From the NCBI GenBank assembly GCA_902362435.1, contig CABIWW010000007.1, positions 84,872 through 148,871 of the forward strand: a stretch of 64,000 bases of DNA, read 5' to 3'. Origin of the DNA: Eubacteriaceae bacterium (GTDB lineage Bacteria; Bacillota; Clostridia; Peptostreptococcales; Anaerovoracaceae). The notes below the pieces were generated by a model. It saw only the letters and a list, made by a program, of their open reading frames with translations, had not been told where the DNA came from and did not search any database. The position numbers were made by a program, and so were the translations under genes. Below are positions 6,842 through 15,603 of the stretch, piece by piece (within the stretch, counting starts at the first letter, position 1; each line of letters opens with the position of its first letter).

Positions 6842-8902
6842 ATGAAATTTGGATCGATACAGAAAAAGCTGGCGGCAGTGTGCCTTGTTGCAGCGGTTTT
6901 GATCACGTATACATCTGCCGTGTCTGCTGTGGCGACAGGCACAGTTCCGGACAGCAGCGCCATAGTTCCGTCAGGTTATACCTTCGATACCGGGTATATC
7001 AATGCTGAGTGGACGATAAATGATGCGTATAAAAACGTGATAACTGTTATGGACAAGCGGTCGGGAGAAGGGTGCATAAGCTTTGTCGTGGCGAAGAACG
7101 ATTCATCGACGAAGACTTATACAGATCCGCTGACTGTTATATACAGGAATGCAGGAAAGATAAACGGAAGATATGTTGACATAAAGCTCAATGTGGACAA
7201 GCTGGTGCAGACCGGCAGCACTAATACGAATATCGTCAACTGCGACGGCGAGTTCTTGTGTCTGTGGTCGGATGTGACCGATGTTTCGTCTCACAAGACT
7301 ACGGGAACGAGGTACAAGCTGACACATACGACAGACCTTTCGTATACGATAACGTATGCTGATGACGGCAGTCTGGTGGAGTTCCCGTGCTTTCAGGCTG
7401 TGACGGATCTTGACACATTCCAGAATGTCGCGTCGGTCGCAGAGGGATTCGTGCCTGTTTCGGGATACAACACGGCGTATCTGTATCCGGGTAGCCTGCT
7501 CAAACAGCAGAACGGGGGATTCTTCGCGCCTTCGCAGCTCGAAACCAACGGGACTGATTCATATACGAAGACAGGACTGTATATAACGACTGATAACGGA
7601 AAATTCACGGGCAGATTTTACGGTACGAACTGCAGGACGCAGCTGCTCATATACAATCAGTACAGATCGGGGATGCTGCCAAAGCCTTCCCTGTATATCG
7701 ACGGCTCGCATGTCTATGAGCCGGGAGAAGACGTGCTGATAAATGTGAAACAGAATATAGGCAAACTGTTCGTGGATACGGTAACGAGATATACGCAATT
7801 TGTGATATCGGATGATGTCCCGCAGGGACTTTCGTATAAATCAGCCAGGGTCCTGGACGAATCAGGCGGTGATGTCACAGATAAAGGAACACTGAGCTAC
7901 GATGAAACTTCAAGAACAGTGAAGTTCGAGTTTTCGAGCGGATTCATACAGTCTCAGAGCAGCTATGACGGGAGTCAGTATACGCTGGAGATAACGGCAG
8001 CTGCGGACAGCCCGGAAGGCGGCAGTGCGGTGATAACCGATACAGCGAGATCGACCATATCGGGAATAGATCAGGAGACTAATGAACAGTCGCTGAAAGT
8101 GGACACGCCGTACCATGTTTCATATGAATATGTGAGCGGATCACAGGGGCGGAGCCTGCCCGAGGAAATAAGCGTTTCAAAAGGAGCATATGCCATTTCG
8201 GACAGTGAGACATATTATCAGGGGGATGAAGTGCTGAGAAAGGAGAGCCCTGCGGAAGGTGAAAAGCTTGAGATCAGAGATGATGACGGCAGTCCTTACG
8301 GCTCCTGGGTACTGTCCTGGGATGAGGAAAAGAAAACGGTGGAAAACGCGGATATAGTTTTTACGGGAACGTGGAGATACGTGCCGGCTCCTCGCCTGGT
8401 GATAGTAAAGAAGATGAAAGACTCAAAGGATGAGTTCACGGCAGCTCACGGCGAACCGGTATTCCTGTTCAGGATAACCGGCAGCGACTCGGGAAAGTCG
8501 TGGTACAGAGCGATTACGTTCAGCAGCGAGGCTGTAAGAGAGGTCAGGAAAAACGGCTCGTACATGGACAGCGACGGTGTATGCTTCGTGCTCCGTGACG
8601 GATATATCTATGGCAGATATGCACCGGTATATCTGCCGGAAGACGATTATACAGTGGAAGAAATCGATACATTCAGGTTCATCAACACGCTGGCAGAGTC
8701 GAGATATCACGGTGACGAGGTGACTGTTGCGGATTCTGCGAAGAAAGCAGTGAAGGCGCCGCTCAGGCTGAGCGAGTACAAGCCCGGTCAGGATGGTTTC
8801 GGTGCGGATTATATCAGCGTATGCTTTGAAAATGCGAAAAGCGACTGGGGAAGGCTGTCGCATACTGATATCATCATAAACAGACTGAAGGAGGCGGAGT
8901 GA
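6842..8902 (+). CDS. Large secreted adhesin-like protein with a SHIRT-type domain
   Basis: 686 residues with a clear signal peptide ending near SAVSA. The N-terminal 300 residues are beta-rich with no family I can name. Residues about 310-420 resemble isopeptide-type fimbrial backbone domains (PQGLSYKSARV). Residues about 422-515 match the SHIRT repeat pattern: YHVSYEYVSGSQGRSLPEEI, then GSWVLSWD and ENADIVFTGTWRYV. SHIRT repeats usually occur in long tandem arrays in streptococcal surface proteins; here there is one. The tail resembles another Cna-B-like domain. There is no sorting motif or membrane anchor, so it must be held by a partner. AAAGAAGGTG supports the ATG at 6842; the next gene overlaps its stop. 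Confidence 0.75.
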   Translation: MKFGSIQKKLAAVCLVAAVLITYTSAVSAVATGTVPDSSAIVPSGYTFDTGYINAEWTINDAYKNVITVMDKRSGEGCISFVVAKNDSSTKTYTDPLTVIYRNAGKINGRYVDIKLNVDKLVQTGSTNTNIVNCDGEFLCLWSDVTDVSSHKTTGTRYKLTHTTDLSYTITYADDGSLVEFPCFQAVTDLDTFQNVASVAEGFVPVSGYNTAYLYPGSLLKQQNGGFFAPSQLETNGTDSYTKTGLYITTDNGKFTGRFYGTNCRTQLLIYNQYRSGMLPKPSLYIDGSHVYEPGEDVLINVKQNIGKLFVDTVTRYTQFVISDDVPQGLSYKSARVLDESGGDVTDKGTLSYDETSRTVKFEFSSGFIQSQSSYDGSQYTLEITAAADSPEGGSAVITDTARSTISGIDQETNEQSLKVDTPYHVSYEYVSGSQGRSLPEEISVSKGAYAISDSETYYQGDEVLRKESPAEGEKLEIRDDDGSPYGSWVLSWDEEKKTVENADIVFTGTWRYVPAPRLVIVKKMKDSKDEFTAAHGEPVFLFRITGSDSGKSWYRAITFSSEAVREVRKNGSYMDSDGVCFVLRDGYIYGRYAPVYLPEDDYTVEEIDTFRFINTLAESRYHGDEVTVADSAKKAVKAPLRLSEYKPGQDGFGADYISVCFENAKSDWGRLSHTDIIINRLKEAE

Positions 8903-10098
8903 TGAAAGCACAGATGAAGATATCGCGCAGAAAGTTCATTGCTGCCGCCGTGCTGCTGATGACTGCGCTCACGGGAACGCTCGTGTATGCGGCATATGTT
9001 TCTTCTGCAAAGGTGGCCAATAGCTTCAGCTCCGGCGGCGTAAACATTGAAGCGGAGTGTTTACAGGAGAGGGACGGCGAGCTGGTACCGGCAGGCGAAC
9101 TGACCGTTGCGGATCTTGATTCAGTCGTTTCATATATACCGCGCATAACGAACAGGGCAGAGGAATCATATATACGAGTCAGGCTGGAAGCGGAGAGTGC
9201 CGGAGACGATATAAATATCTCAAAATATCTGTACGGTGTTGACAGCAGGTGGAAAGAGGCCGGAGGATATATGTACTGCACCGAGAGGCTCGCGTGTGAT
9301 GAGACTGCGGAGCTGTGCAGAGGCTTCGAGATCCCTGACGACTGGGACTACAGAAAAGAAAACAGGCTGAAAGTAAGAGTCGTAGCCGATGCAGTGCAGG
9401 CAAAAAACATATATCCGGATTTCGAGTCAGAAGCGCCGTGGGGAGATGTGGCGGTCGAAAGATCCGAAGTCAGAGGGCAGTATACAGTCAGAGAAAACGT
9501 GCCGGTTTCAGGACAGGGCGCAGTTAAGATAGTCTGCGACAGGAGTTCGGGGATATCGGTTTCCGAAGATCGAATGTTCAGTGAGCTGACAGACGGAGTA
9601 TTCATGCCCGGGGATGAAAGAAGCGGTAGTCTTGTTATCAGAAACGAGAGAAACCGCAAAGTCAAAGTATTTTTCAAAGCCGTATATGACAGCTCGGAAC
9701 TGTCCCAGAGCATGCAGCTGAGAATCTGCAGCAGAAAGAATGACGGCAGCATGTCGGCAGGAAATGCGCAGAATTTCTACAGCGGCCCGATAGGGGACAG
9801 GAGGCTTGATGAATACAGGCTAATTGCAGAGCTGGGCGCAGGTGAAGAGCAGAGGCTGGATATCACCGCATCGCTTCCGGATGAGGCAGACAACCGATGC
9901 CAGTTGAAAGATGGCGCAAATATATGGTATTTCACTGCTGGTGAGGACGGCACCGAACCTGACACCGGCGAAACAAGCAGCCTCAGCGTACTGCTTATGC
10001 TTGTGTCATTGTGCGCGGCAGCCGCTGCGGCAGCGGCTTTTATCATCGTGTCGCCTGCACGCAGGACAGCCGGCAAAAAACTGCATCAAAAAATATAA
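8902..10098 (+). CDS. SipW-type surface protein with C-terminal PDTG sorting signal
   Basis: 398 residues. The N-terminus RRKF, a hydrophobic core, and then AAYVSSAKVANSFSSGGVNI fit a SipW-type leader. The body contains two beta-rich TasA-like segments. The C-terminus has EPDTGETSS at about 352-360, a hydrophobic helix and the basic tail RRTAGKK. That is an LPXTG-like cell-wall sorting signal with the first residue changed. It could therefore be the wall anchor for the fibre made by the upstream genes. ATG at 8902 is 7 nt after AAGGAGG and overlaps the preceding TGA, so translation is probably coupled. No sortase gene is in the window. Confidence 0.75.
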   Translation: MKAQMKISRRKFIAAAVLLMTALTGTLVYAAYVSSAKVANSFSSGGVNIEAECLQERDGELVPAGELTVADLDSVVSYIPRITNRAEESYIRVRLEAESAGDDINISKYLYGVDSRWKEAGGYMYCTERLACDETAELCRGFEIPDDWDYRKENRLKVRVVADAVQAKNIYPDFESEAPWGDVAVERSEVRGQYTVRENVPVSGQGAVKIVCDRSSGISVSEDRMFSELTDGVFMPGDERSGSLVIRNERNRKVKVFFKAVYDSSELSQSMQLRICSRKNDGSMSAGNAQNFYSGPIGDRRLDEYRLIAELGAGEEQRLDITASLPDEADNRCQLKDGANIWYFTAGEDGTEPDTGETSSLSVLLMLVSLCAAAAAAAAFIIVSPARRTAGKKLHQKI

Positions 10099-10124
10099 AC
10101 TGTACCGGATGCAAGTCGATAATG

Positions 10125-10133
10125 TGATATAAT
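10125..10133 (+). promoter_or_regulatory. Extended -10 promoter for the HIT protein gene
   Basis: TGaTATAAT, 37 bp before the start codon. No clear terminator separates it from the upstream operon. Confidence 0.5.
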
Positions 10134-10170
10134 ATGGCATAACGACAGCAAGAAGAAAGGAAGTGAGATC

Positions 10171-10512
10171 ATGAGCGATTGCATCTTTTGCCAGATAGGC
10201 GAGGGGCAGATACCGTCGAACAAGGTATATGAAGACGATAAGATACTTTGTTTCCACGATCTGGACCCACAGGCACCGGTACACGTTCTGATAATACCGA
10301 AGAAGCATATCACATCTCTGGATGACGTCACTGAAGAAGACAGTGAACTGCTTGGATACATAATGACCAAGGTGAAGGAGATAGCAGCGACACTCGGTCT
10401 GGAAAACGGATACAGACTTGTGAACAACTGCGGCGAAGACGGTCTTCAGACCGTAAAGCATCTTCATTTTCATCTTTTAGGAAAACGAAAGATGACATGG
10501 CCGCCGGGCTGA
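10171..10512 (+). CDS. HIT-family (histidine triad) nucleotide hydrolase
   Basis: A 113-residue cytoplasmic protein of the HINT branch, which hydrolyses nucleoside phosphoramidates and adenylated substrates. The catalytic triad HLHFHLLG is near the C-terminus. The N-terminus SDCIFCQIGEGQIPSNKVYED, followed by HVLIIPKKHI, is characteristic. Length is normal for the family. GAAAGGAAG precedes the ATG. It stands alone and ends at a strong terminator. Confidence 0.92.
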   Translation: MSDCIFCQIGEGQIPSNKVYEDDKILCFHDLDPQAPVHVLIIPKKHITSLDDVTEEDSELLGYIMTKVKEIAATLGLENGYRLVNNCGEDGLQTVKHLHFHLLGKRKMTWPPG

Positions 10513-10546
10513 TGACGGGATAAAAGACAAGAAGCAGAATGATGAA

Positions 10547-10614
10547 AAAAGGCTGTATGCCGGCAGTGCCGGGTGTCAGAGATGACACCGGCGGTCGGAT
10601 ACAGCCTTTTCTTT
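10547..10614. terminator. Bidirectional terminator between the HIT gene and nadC
   Basis: AAAAGGCTGTAT (10547-10558) pairs perfectly with ATACAGCCTTTT (10599-10610). An inner stem of CCGG and TGTCA against TGACACCGG is also present. T-rich on the plus side, A-rich on the other. Confidence 0.85.
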
Positions 10615-10684
10615 CTTATCTTTGATATATATGGCAGATATCGCTGAGATCAATGACATGGCGACTGAGCGCTTTCATACGCGG

Positions 10685-11542
10685 TCAGTCGATGATCTTC
10701 AGGTTTTTCAGTGAAAGATCGAGGATTGGTGCGGAGTGAGTCAGTGCTCCGCTGGAAACGTAGTTGACGCCTATGTCGGCGAGCCTTGCGATGTTTTCCC
10801 TGGTGATATTTCCGGAGCATTCGGTCTCTGCACGGCCGTCTATCATCTCGACTGCTTTTTTCATATCATCATCAGTCATATTGTCGAGCATTATGATGTC
10901 TGCTCCGGCTTCGAGAGCCTCGCGGAGCATTTCCAGATCTTCGACTTCGACTTCTATCCTGCGTACGAACGGTGCGTATTCTCTGGCTCTCTTTACAGCA
11001 GCAGCGACGCCTCCGGCTGCATTGATATGGTTATCTTTGAGCATCACACCGTCAGACAGATTATATCTGTGATTGTGACCGCCGCCGGCTCTTACGGCAT
11101 ATTTTTCAAATATGCGCATGTTAGGGGTCGTCTTTCGCGTATCGAGAAGCTTTATCCCCGTACCTTCCAGCATGCGTGTCATTTCGTTTGTATAAGTGGC
11201 TATCCCGCTCATTCTCTGAAGAAAATTGAGCGCTGTGCGTTCACCGGACAGTATCGCGCGTGCACTGCCTTCGACAGTAGCGATATGCTGTCCTGCAGTG
11301 ACCGCATCGCCGTCGGAAACGAATGCATTAACAACAGTGCTGTCGTCAAGCATACTGAAGACTCTGCTGAATACATCGAGACCTGCGATTATGCCGTCTC
11401 CCTTGCAGAGAAGCTGCGCGGAAGCACGGCTGCTGCTTTTCACTACTGAATTAGTGGATACGTCCTCCGAAGAGATGTCTTCGCGCAGAGCTGATGCGAT
11501 CAGCGGATCCATATTGGTGCGCATAGTTATTTCATCTATCAT
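10685..11542 (-). CDS. nadC: Nicotinate-nucleotide pyrophosphorylase (quinolinate phosphoribosyltransferase)
   Basis: Converts quinolinate and PRPP to nicotinate mononucleotide, the third step of de novo NAD synthesis. At 285 residues it has the family length. Recognisable blocks are ERTALNFLQRMSGIAT, LLDTRKTTPNMR, AGGGHNHRYNLSDGVMLKDN and IMLDNMTDD, which form the substrate-binding barrel. It is the last gene of the leftward nadA-nadB-nadC operon; its ATG overlaps the nadB stop by 4 nt, so translation is coupled. It converges with the HIT gene on a shared terminator. Confidence 0.95.
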   Translation of the reverse strand: MIDEITMRTNMDPLIASALREDISSEDVSTNSVVKSSSRASAQLLCKGDGIIAGLDVFSRVFSMLDDSTVVNAFVSDGDAVTAGQHIATVEGSARAILSGERTALNFLQRMSGIATYTNEMTRMLEGTGIKLLDTRKTTPNMRIFEKYAVRAGGGHNHRYNLSDGVMLKDNHINAAGGVAAAVKRAREYAPFVRRIEVEVEDLEMLREALEAGADIIMLDNMTDDDMKKAVEMIDGRAETECSGNITRENIARLADIGVNYVSSGALTHSAPILDLSLKNLKIID

Positions 11543-12876
11543 GCTGATTCCTTTCTGTCCTTTTTGATGGCTTCAAGTATCTGTTTCTTGCTGTTTTCCG
11601 AGTATGCCGCCATATCGAGATATTCATGCAGATCCAGTCCGTATACATCGGCGATCTCATCAAGAGAAAGGTCCGCGTATCCCTCGTATCGAGACGGACT
11701 GTCTTTGCCTGCAGACCGCTGAGCGGTCATGTGCATGGCTGCACTTTCCGCGAACACCAGGCTTTCCAGAAGTGAATTGCTGGCGAGCCGGTTGGCGCCG
11801 TGAACACCATTGCAGCATGTCTCTCCTGCCGCGTACAGATGCTCCATCGATGTGCGGCTGTTGAGATCGACATCGACCCCGCCCATGAAATAATGCTGTG
11901 CAGGGACTACAGGGATCCATTCTTTCGTTATGTCATAGCCCTCCTGCATACACTTTTCATAGATGTTCGGAAAGCGTTTTTTCACGTCGATGTTTTTTAT
12001 CGGAAGGAGCGACAGCCATACGTGCTCTGTGCCGTCTTTTTCCATCTGATCGAATATCGCCTTGGAGACGACGTCGCGCGGAAGGAGCTCGTCGACGAAT
12101 CTGTTCCCGTTTTTGTCGTAAAGCTGTGCACCCTCGCCTCTGACAGATTCCGAGATCAGGAACCTCCGCTCGTGCTGCTTCGAGAACAGCGTAGTAGGGT
12201 GTATCTGTATATAACTGATGTTTTTCAGTCTGATGTCGTGCCTGAGCGATATGGCCAGAGCATCCCCGGTCAGATGCGAAAAATTGGTCGAATTGCTGTA
12301 TATCCCTCCTATGCCTCCGCATGCCCACATTACATTATATGCAAATACGGCGCGGAGCTCGCCGCCGGCGTCAGACAGCAGTATGCCGTCGCATGTGTTG
12401 TCGCGGCAGAGGATATCGACCATTGTGGTATTGGTCACGACTGTGACATTGTTTCGTCTACCGACCTGCGACAGGAGCTTGTTTGTTATCTCACGGCCGG
12501 TGATATCGTCGTGGTAGAGTATCCTGTTCGTCGAGTGAGCGCCTTCTCTGGTAAATGAGAGATGCCCGGAATCGCTTTCGAATTCCACTCCGTAGCCGAT
12601 GAGCTCCCGGATCACTCTTCGAGAGTTCCTTATCATGAAATCCACGGATTCCGCACGGTTTTCGTAGTGACCGGCGCGCATGGTATCTTCAAAAAAACTG
12701 TCGTAGTCATCGTCGCTTTTCTGAACGCATATGCCTCCCTGGGCGAGGAACGAATCGCTTTCTTCAAGATCACCTTTTGTTATCATCAGTATTTCCATAT
12801 CTCCGGGAAGATGCAGAGCGGTGAAGCATCCGGCTACACCTGTCCCGACGATTATAACATCATATTTGTTTTTCAT
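11539..12876 (-). CDS. nadB: L-aspartate oxidase, short form
   Basis: FAD enzyme that oxidises L-aspartate to iminoaspartate for quinolinate synthesis; in anaerobes fumarate can be the electron acceptor. The dinucleotide fold is at VIIVGTGVAGCFTALHL. Other family blocks are SFLAQGGI, SESVRGEGAQL, PAQHYFMGGV and GANRLASNSLLESLVF. It has 445 residues, compared with about 530 in E. coli or B. subtilis NadB, because the C-terminal helical domain is shortened. I believe several clostridial NadB proteins are similarly short, so it is probably functional. It lies between nadA and nadC in the same operon. Confidence 0.94.
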   Translation of the reverse strand: MKNKYDVIIVGTGVAGCFTALHLPGDMEILMITKGDLEESDSFLAQGGICVQKSDDDYDSFFEDTMRAGHYENRAESVDFMIRNSRRVIRELIGYGVEFESDSGHLSFTREGAHSTNRILYHDDITGREITNKLLSQVGRRNNVTVVTNTTMVDILCRDNTCDGILLSDAGGELRAVFAYNVMWACGGIGGIYSNSTNFSHLTGDALAISLRHDIRLKNISYIQIHPTTLFSKQHERRFLISESVRGEGAQLYDKNGNRFVDELLPRDVVSKAIFDQMEKDGTEHVWLSLLPIKNIDVKKRFPNIYEKCMQEGYDITKEWIPVVPAQHYFMGGVDVDLNSRTSMEHLYAAGETCCNGVHGANRLASNSLLESLVFAESAAMHMTAQRSAGKDSPSRYEGYADLSLDEIADVYGLDLHEYLDMAAYSENSKKQILEAIKKDRKESA

Positions 12877-12900
12877 GATATCTCAGACCTTCTTTCTGCT

Positions 12901-13809
12901 TTACTCAGAAAGCTCCAGCATCCGCTTCATCGGAGCGTGAGCTCTTTTCATGAATCCTTCGTCCATTATGACTTCAGTGACTTCGTTTTCGAGGGCGTCG
13001 ATGACTTTGTCAAGAGAGATCTTTTTCATATTCGGACATATCTGCATGTTTCCGGCAGTGTAGAATATCTTGTCAGGGTTTTTCTTTTTGAGCTGATAGA
13101 AAACGCCCATTTCGGTGGAAATGAGGAATTCTTTGTGATCGCTTTCTGTCGCATAGTTGATGATGCCGGATGTGCTTCCCACATAGTCTGCAAGTTCAGT
13201 GACTTCAGGGCGGCATTCCGGGTGTACGAGCAGCAGAGCATCGGGACGTGCCTTTTTCGCTTCGATGACCTGTTCGCGCAGGAGATTGTGATGCACGTGG
13301 CAGTATCCGTCATTGAAGATGAAATTCTTTTCAGGGAGCTGGTCTGCTATGTAATGTGCGAGGTTCTGGTCGGGGATGAAATAGATGTTCTTTTCCGGCA
13401 GAGCCTTTACGATCTTCAGCGCATTCGACGAAGTGACACATACGTCGCTGTGTGCCTTCAGCTCAGCTGTGGAATTCACATAACAGACTACAGCCAGATC
13501 TTCGTATTCGGATCGTACTTCCTGTATCCTTTCCACATCGGCCATGTGAGCCATAGGACAGTCGGCATCAGCGGCCGGCATCAGCACTTTTTTCCCTGCA
13601 TTGAGTATCTTCGCGCTTTCACCCATGAAAGACACACCGCAGAGCACGATGATGTCAGCGTCGACCTTGGTCGCCATGTCGCTGAGATAGTATGAATCGC
13701 CTATGTAGTCTGCGATGTCCTGAACTTCATCAGGAACGTAGTAATGAGCCATGATGACTGCGTTTTTTTCTTTCTTAAGATCCTGTATCCTGCGAATCTT
13801 TTCATTCAT
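12901..13809 (-). CDS. nadA: Quinolinate synthase NadA
   Basis: [4Fe-4S] enzyme that condenses iminoaspartate with dihydroxyacetone phosphate to quinolinate. It has 302 residues from MNEKIRRIQDLKKEK. The three cluster cysteines lie in VLCGVSFMGES, VHPECRP and MQICPNMKK. Family blocks MAHYYVPDEVQ and YVNSTAELKA are present. The ATG at 13809 is preferred because AGGAG lies 9 nt upstream; the open frame continues further upstream but that part is not protein-like. First gene of the nad operon, with a hairpin and paired palindromes upstream. Confidence 0.95.
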   Translation of the reverse strand: MNEKIRRIQDLKKEKNAVIMAHYYVPDEVQDIADYIGDSYYLSDMATKVDADIIVLCGVSFMGESAKILNAGKKVLMPAADADCPMAHMADVERIQEVRSEYEDLAVVCYVNSTAELKAHSDVCVTSSNALKIVKALPEKNIYFIPDQNLAHYIADQLPEKNFIFNDGYCHVHHNLLREQVIEAKKARPDALLLVHPECRPEVTELADYVGSTSGIINYATESDHKEFLISTEMGVFYQLKKKNPDKIFYTAGNMQICPNMKKISLDKVIDALENEVTEVIMDEGFMKRAHAPMKRMLELSE

Positions 13810-13827
13810 GATATAAACTCCTTTGTC

Positions 13828-13868
13828 GGTATCCGCCGGCAGAAGCGTATCCTGCAGTACCGGATACC
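13828..13868 (-). promoter_or_regulatory. Hairpin in the nadA untranslated leader
   Basis: GGTATCCG (13828-13835) and CGGATACC (13861-13868) are perfect complements, with a second inner stem GCAG/CTGC. It sits between the nadA promoter and its ribosome-binding site, without a T-tract. Confidence 0.5.
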
Positions 13869-13896
13869 ATGATAAGCTGTACGTCAAATTGTAAAG

Positions 13897-13925
13897 AGTA
13901 TAACATTTTACAGGAAAATAAACAA
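13897..13925 (-). promoter_or_regulatory. Promoter of the nadABC operon
   Basis: On the minus strand, TTGTTT (13925-13920), 17 bp, TATACT (13902-13897), with TG one base ahead of the -10. Confidence 0.65.
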
Positions 13926-13953
13926 GACAAATGTCTTTAAAGGTGTCAAGACA
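13924..13953. promoter_or_regulatory. Paired palindromes at the nadA -35, probable NAD-repressor operator
   Basis: AAGACAAATGTCTT (13924-13937) and TGTCAAGACA (13944-13953) are both dyads built from TGTC/GACA half-sites. Their centres are 18 bp apart, close to two helical turns. They overlap and lie just upstream of the nadA -35. A NiaR-type niacin-responsive repressor is the likely binder in Clostridia, but this is inference; no niaR gene is in the window. Confidence 0.55.
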
Positions 13954-14084
13954 GCAAGTAAAGCAGATATTTCTGCAAATCAGCTGCACGTTTTGCAAAA
14001 TACAGGTGCACGGACAGGTGAAAGATGGTAAAATAATAGACAAATTTTATATATGTTAATGTTTTGAACAAAAGGAGGCATCTT

Positions 14085-15461
14085 GTGTCAGTGGCACTAA
14101 GTCTTGTTCTTGTAGTATTTTTTCTTTTGATGAACGCGTTTTTCGTGGTAGCCGAATTTTCTCTCGTCAGAGTGAGAAAGTCGCAGCTGCAGATAGCTGA
14201 GGAGGAAGGAAAAAGCGGAGCGAAAGCGGCTCTTCTCGTTGCTAATAATGTAAATGCATATCTTTCGGCATGCCAGCTCGGTATAACGCTGGCTTCACTT
14301 GCTCTCGGATGGCTGGGAGAACCGGCTGTATCCGAGCTGATACGTCCGGCTGTAGCGATGCTGAACATACCTGAATCGGCAGTTTCAGCGATAGCTGTAG
14401 CGGTGGGATTCGCACTGGTGACAGCGCTCCATATAGTGGCCGGCGAGCTGATACCTAAATCTCTTGCGATATTTTCGACGGACCGCTACGCGCGCTTTAC
14501 AGCTCTGCCGCTCGTATGGTTCTACCGGATAACGGCACCGGTGATGTGGCTGTTCAACTCGGTCACGAACGGAGTCATGAAGCTGATGGGGCATGACGAT
14601 CCCACAGAGCAGGAGGTATATACAGAGGAAGAGATCCAGCTGCTGATCGACGAAAGCACGAAAAGCGGTCTGATCGATCCGAAACAGAATGAGTTCGTGG
14701 ACAACATATTCGAAATGTACAACAAGGACGTGTGCTCGATAATGACGCCGCGAACGGATATGGAGTGCTTCGACCTGAATCTCCCGTACAGGGAGAATCT
14801 CGAGATGATAAAAAGATGCAAGTATACGAGATATCCCGCATGCCGCGGAGACAAGGATCACATAGAAGGCTTCATACATATAAAGGATCTTTACTGGAAT
14901 GACGAGAAGATCAGCGGAACGAACTATGAGAATCTGCCGGTGAGGGAGATCATCGCGGTGTCCGAGACGCTTCCTGTCGAGAGGCTTCTTCAGATCATGC
15001 AGGACAAGGACTCGAAATTCGTGCTTGCGGTGGATGAATACGGCGGCACGGCAGGTATCGTGACCTTTTCCGATGTGATGGAGCAGATCTTCGGAAGTCT
15101 GGATGATGAATACATACAGAACGAGGAATCGGAGGTAGTGTTCCTGAGCTATGACAGCTTCCTGATAGACGGATCGCTCCCTGTGGCGGAGCTGATCGAG
15201 CTGATGGGGTTCGAACCCGACAAGGCCGACGAATGCGAGACCGCAGCAGGCCTGCTCCTGAATATTTTCGACAAGATCCCGTCTGAAGGTGAAGATGTTT
15301 CGGTGGAAGGCAAAAATATAAAGGTGACGTTCACCGTCCTGGCAATGGACAGGAGACGTATAGACAGGATAGGCGTGAAAATCGAAAAACAGCAGGCGGA
15401 AGGCGCCGGCGCAGCTTCGGAGTCAGGCGGGGACGCCGTGGAAAAGGGCAGCGATCTGTAA
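14085..15461 (+). CDS. CNNM/CorC-type membrane protein with paired CBS domains
   Basis: 458 residues. The N-terminal DUF21/CNNM membrane region (about residues 1-190) includes NAFFVVAEFSLVRVRKSQL and ITLASLALGWLGEP. It is followed by a CBS pair (IMTPRTDMECFDL; FVLAVDEYGGTAGIVTFSDVME) and a C-terminal transporter-associated domain (FLIDGSLPVAELIELMGF). Such proteins are linked to magnesium or cobalt efflux and are often called haemolysin-like. The GTG at 14085 is 6 nt after AAAGGAGG; an upstream in-frame TTG at 14064 precedes that site and is rejected. The last 25 residues are a Gly/Ala/Glu-rich tail. It diverges from nadA. Confidence 0.88.
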   Translation: MSVALSLVLVVFFLLMNAFFVVAEFSLVRVRKSQLQIAEEEGKSGAKAALLVANNVNAYLSACQLGITLASLALGWLGEPAVSELIRPAVAMLNIPESAVSAIAVAVGFALVTALHIVAGELIPKSLAIFSTDRYARFTALPLVWFYRITAPVMWLFNSVTNGVMKLMGHDDPTEQEVYTEEEIQLLIDESTKSGLIDPKQNEFVDNIFEMYNKDVCSIMTPRTDMECFDLNLPYRENLEMIKRCKYTRYPACRGDKDHIEGFIHIKDLYWNDEKISGTNYENLPVREIIAVSETLPVERLLQIMQDKDSKFVLAVDEYGGTAGIVTFSDVMEQIFGSLDDEYIQNEESEVVFLSYDSFLIDGSLPVAELIELMGFEPDKADECETAAGLLLNIFDKIPSEGEDVSVEGKNIKVTFTVLAMDRRRIDRIGVKIEKQQAEGAGAASESGGDAVEKGSDL

Positions 15462-15505
15462 ATCGCACACGCTGATATTTAAACCGCCTTATGAATAAAA
15501 AAATC

Positions 15506-15534
15506 TTGCATAACGTCTTATAAAATAGTATAAT
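15506..15534 (+). promoter_or_regulatory. Promoter for rpsU-yqeY
   Basis: TTGCAT (15506-15511), 17 bp, TATAAT (15529-15534). Confidence 0.7.
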
Positions 15535-15603
15535 AGCAACGTTATAGGCAAGCCGTTCTTAGGTTTACAAAGATTTCTGTAAAGTCAGGAGGTGAAACGG
15601 GAA

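Noticed and set aside
11800-13695. Two long plus-strand frames across nadB and nadA
   Set aside because: Both genes are clearly encoded on the minus strand and form an operon; the plus-strand frames are shadows.
14064-14084. TTG start for the CBS-domain transporter
   Set aside because: The ribosome-binding site AAAGGAGG lies downstream of this codon, so the GTG at 14085 is the start.
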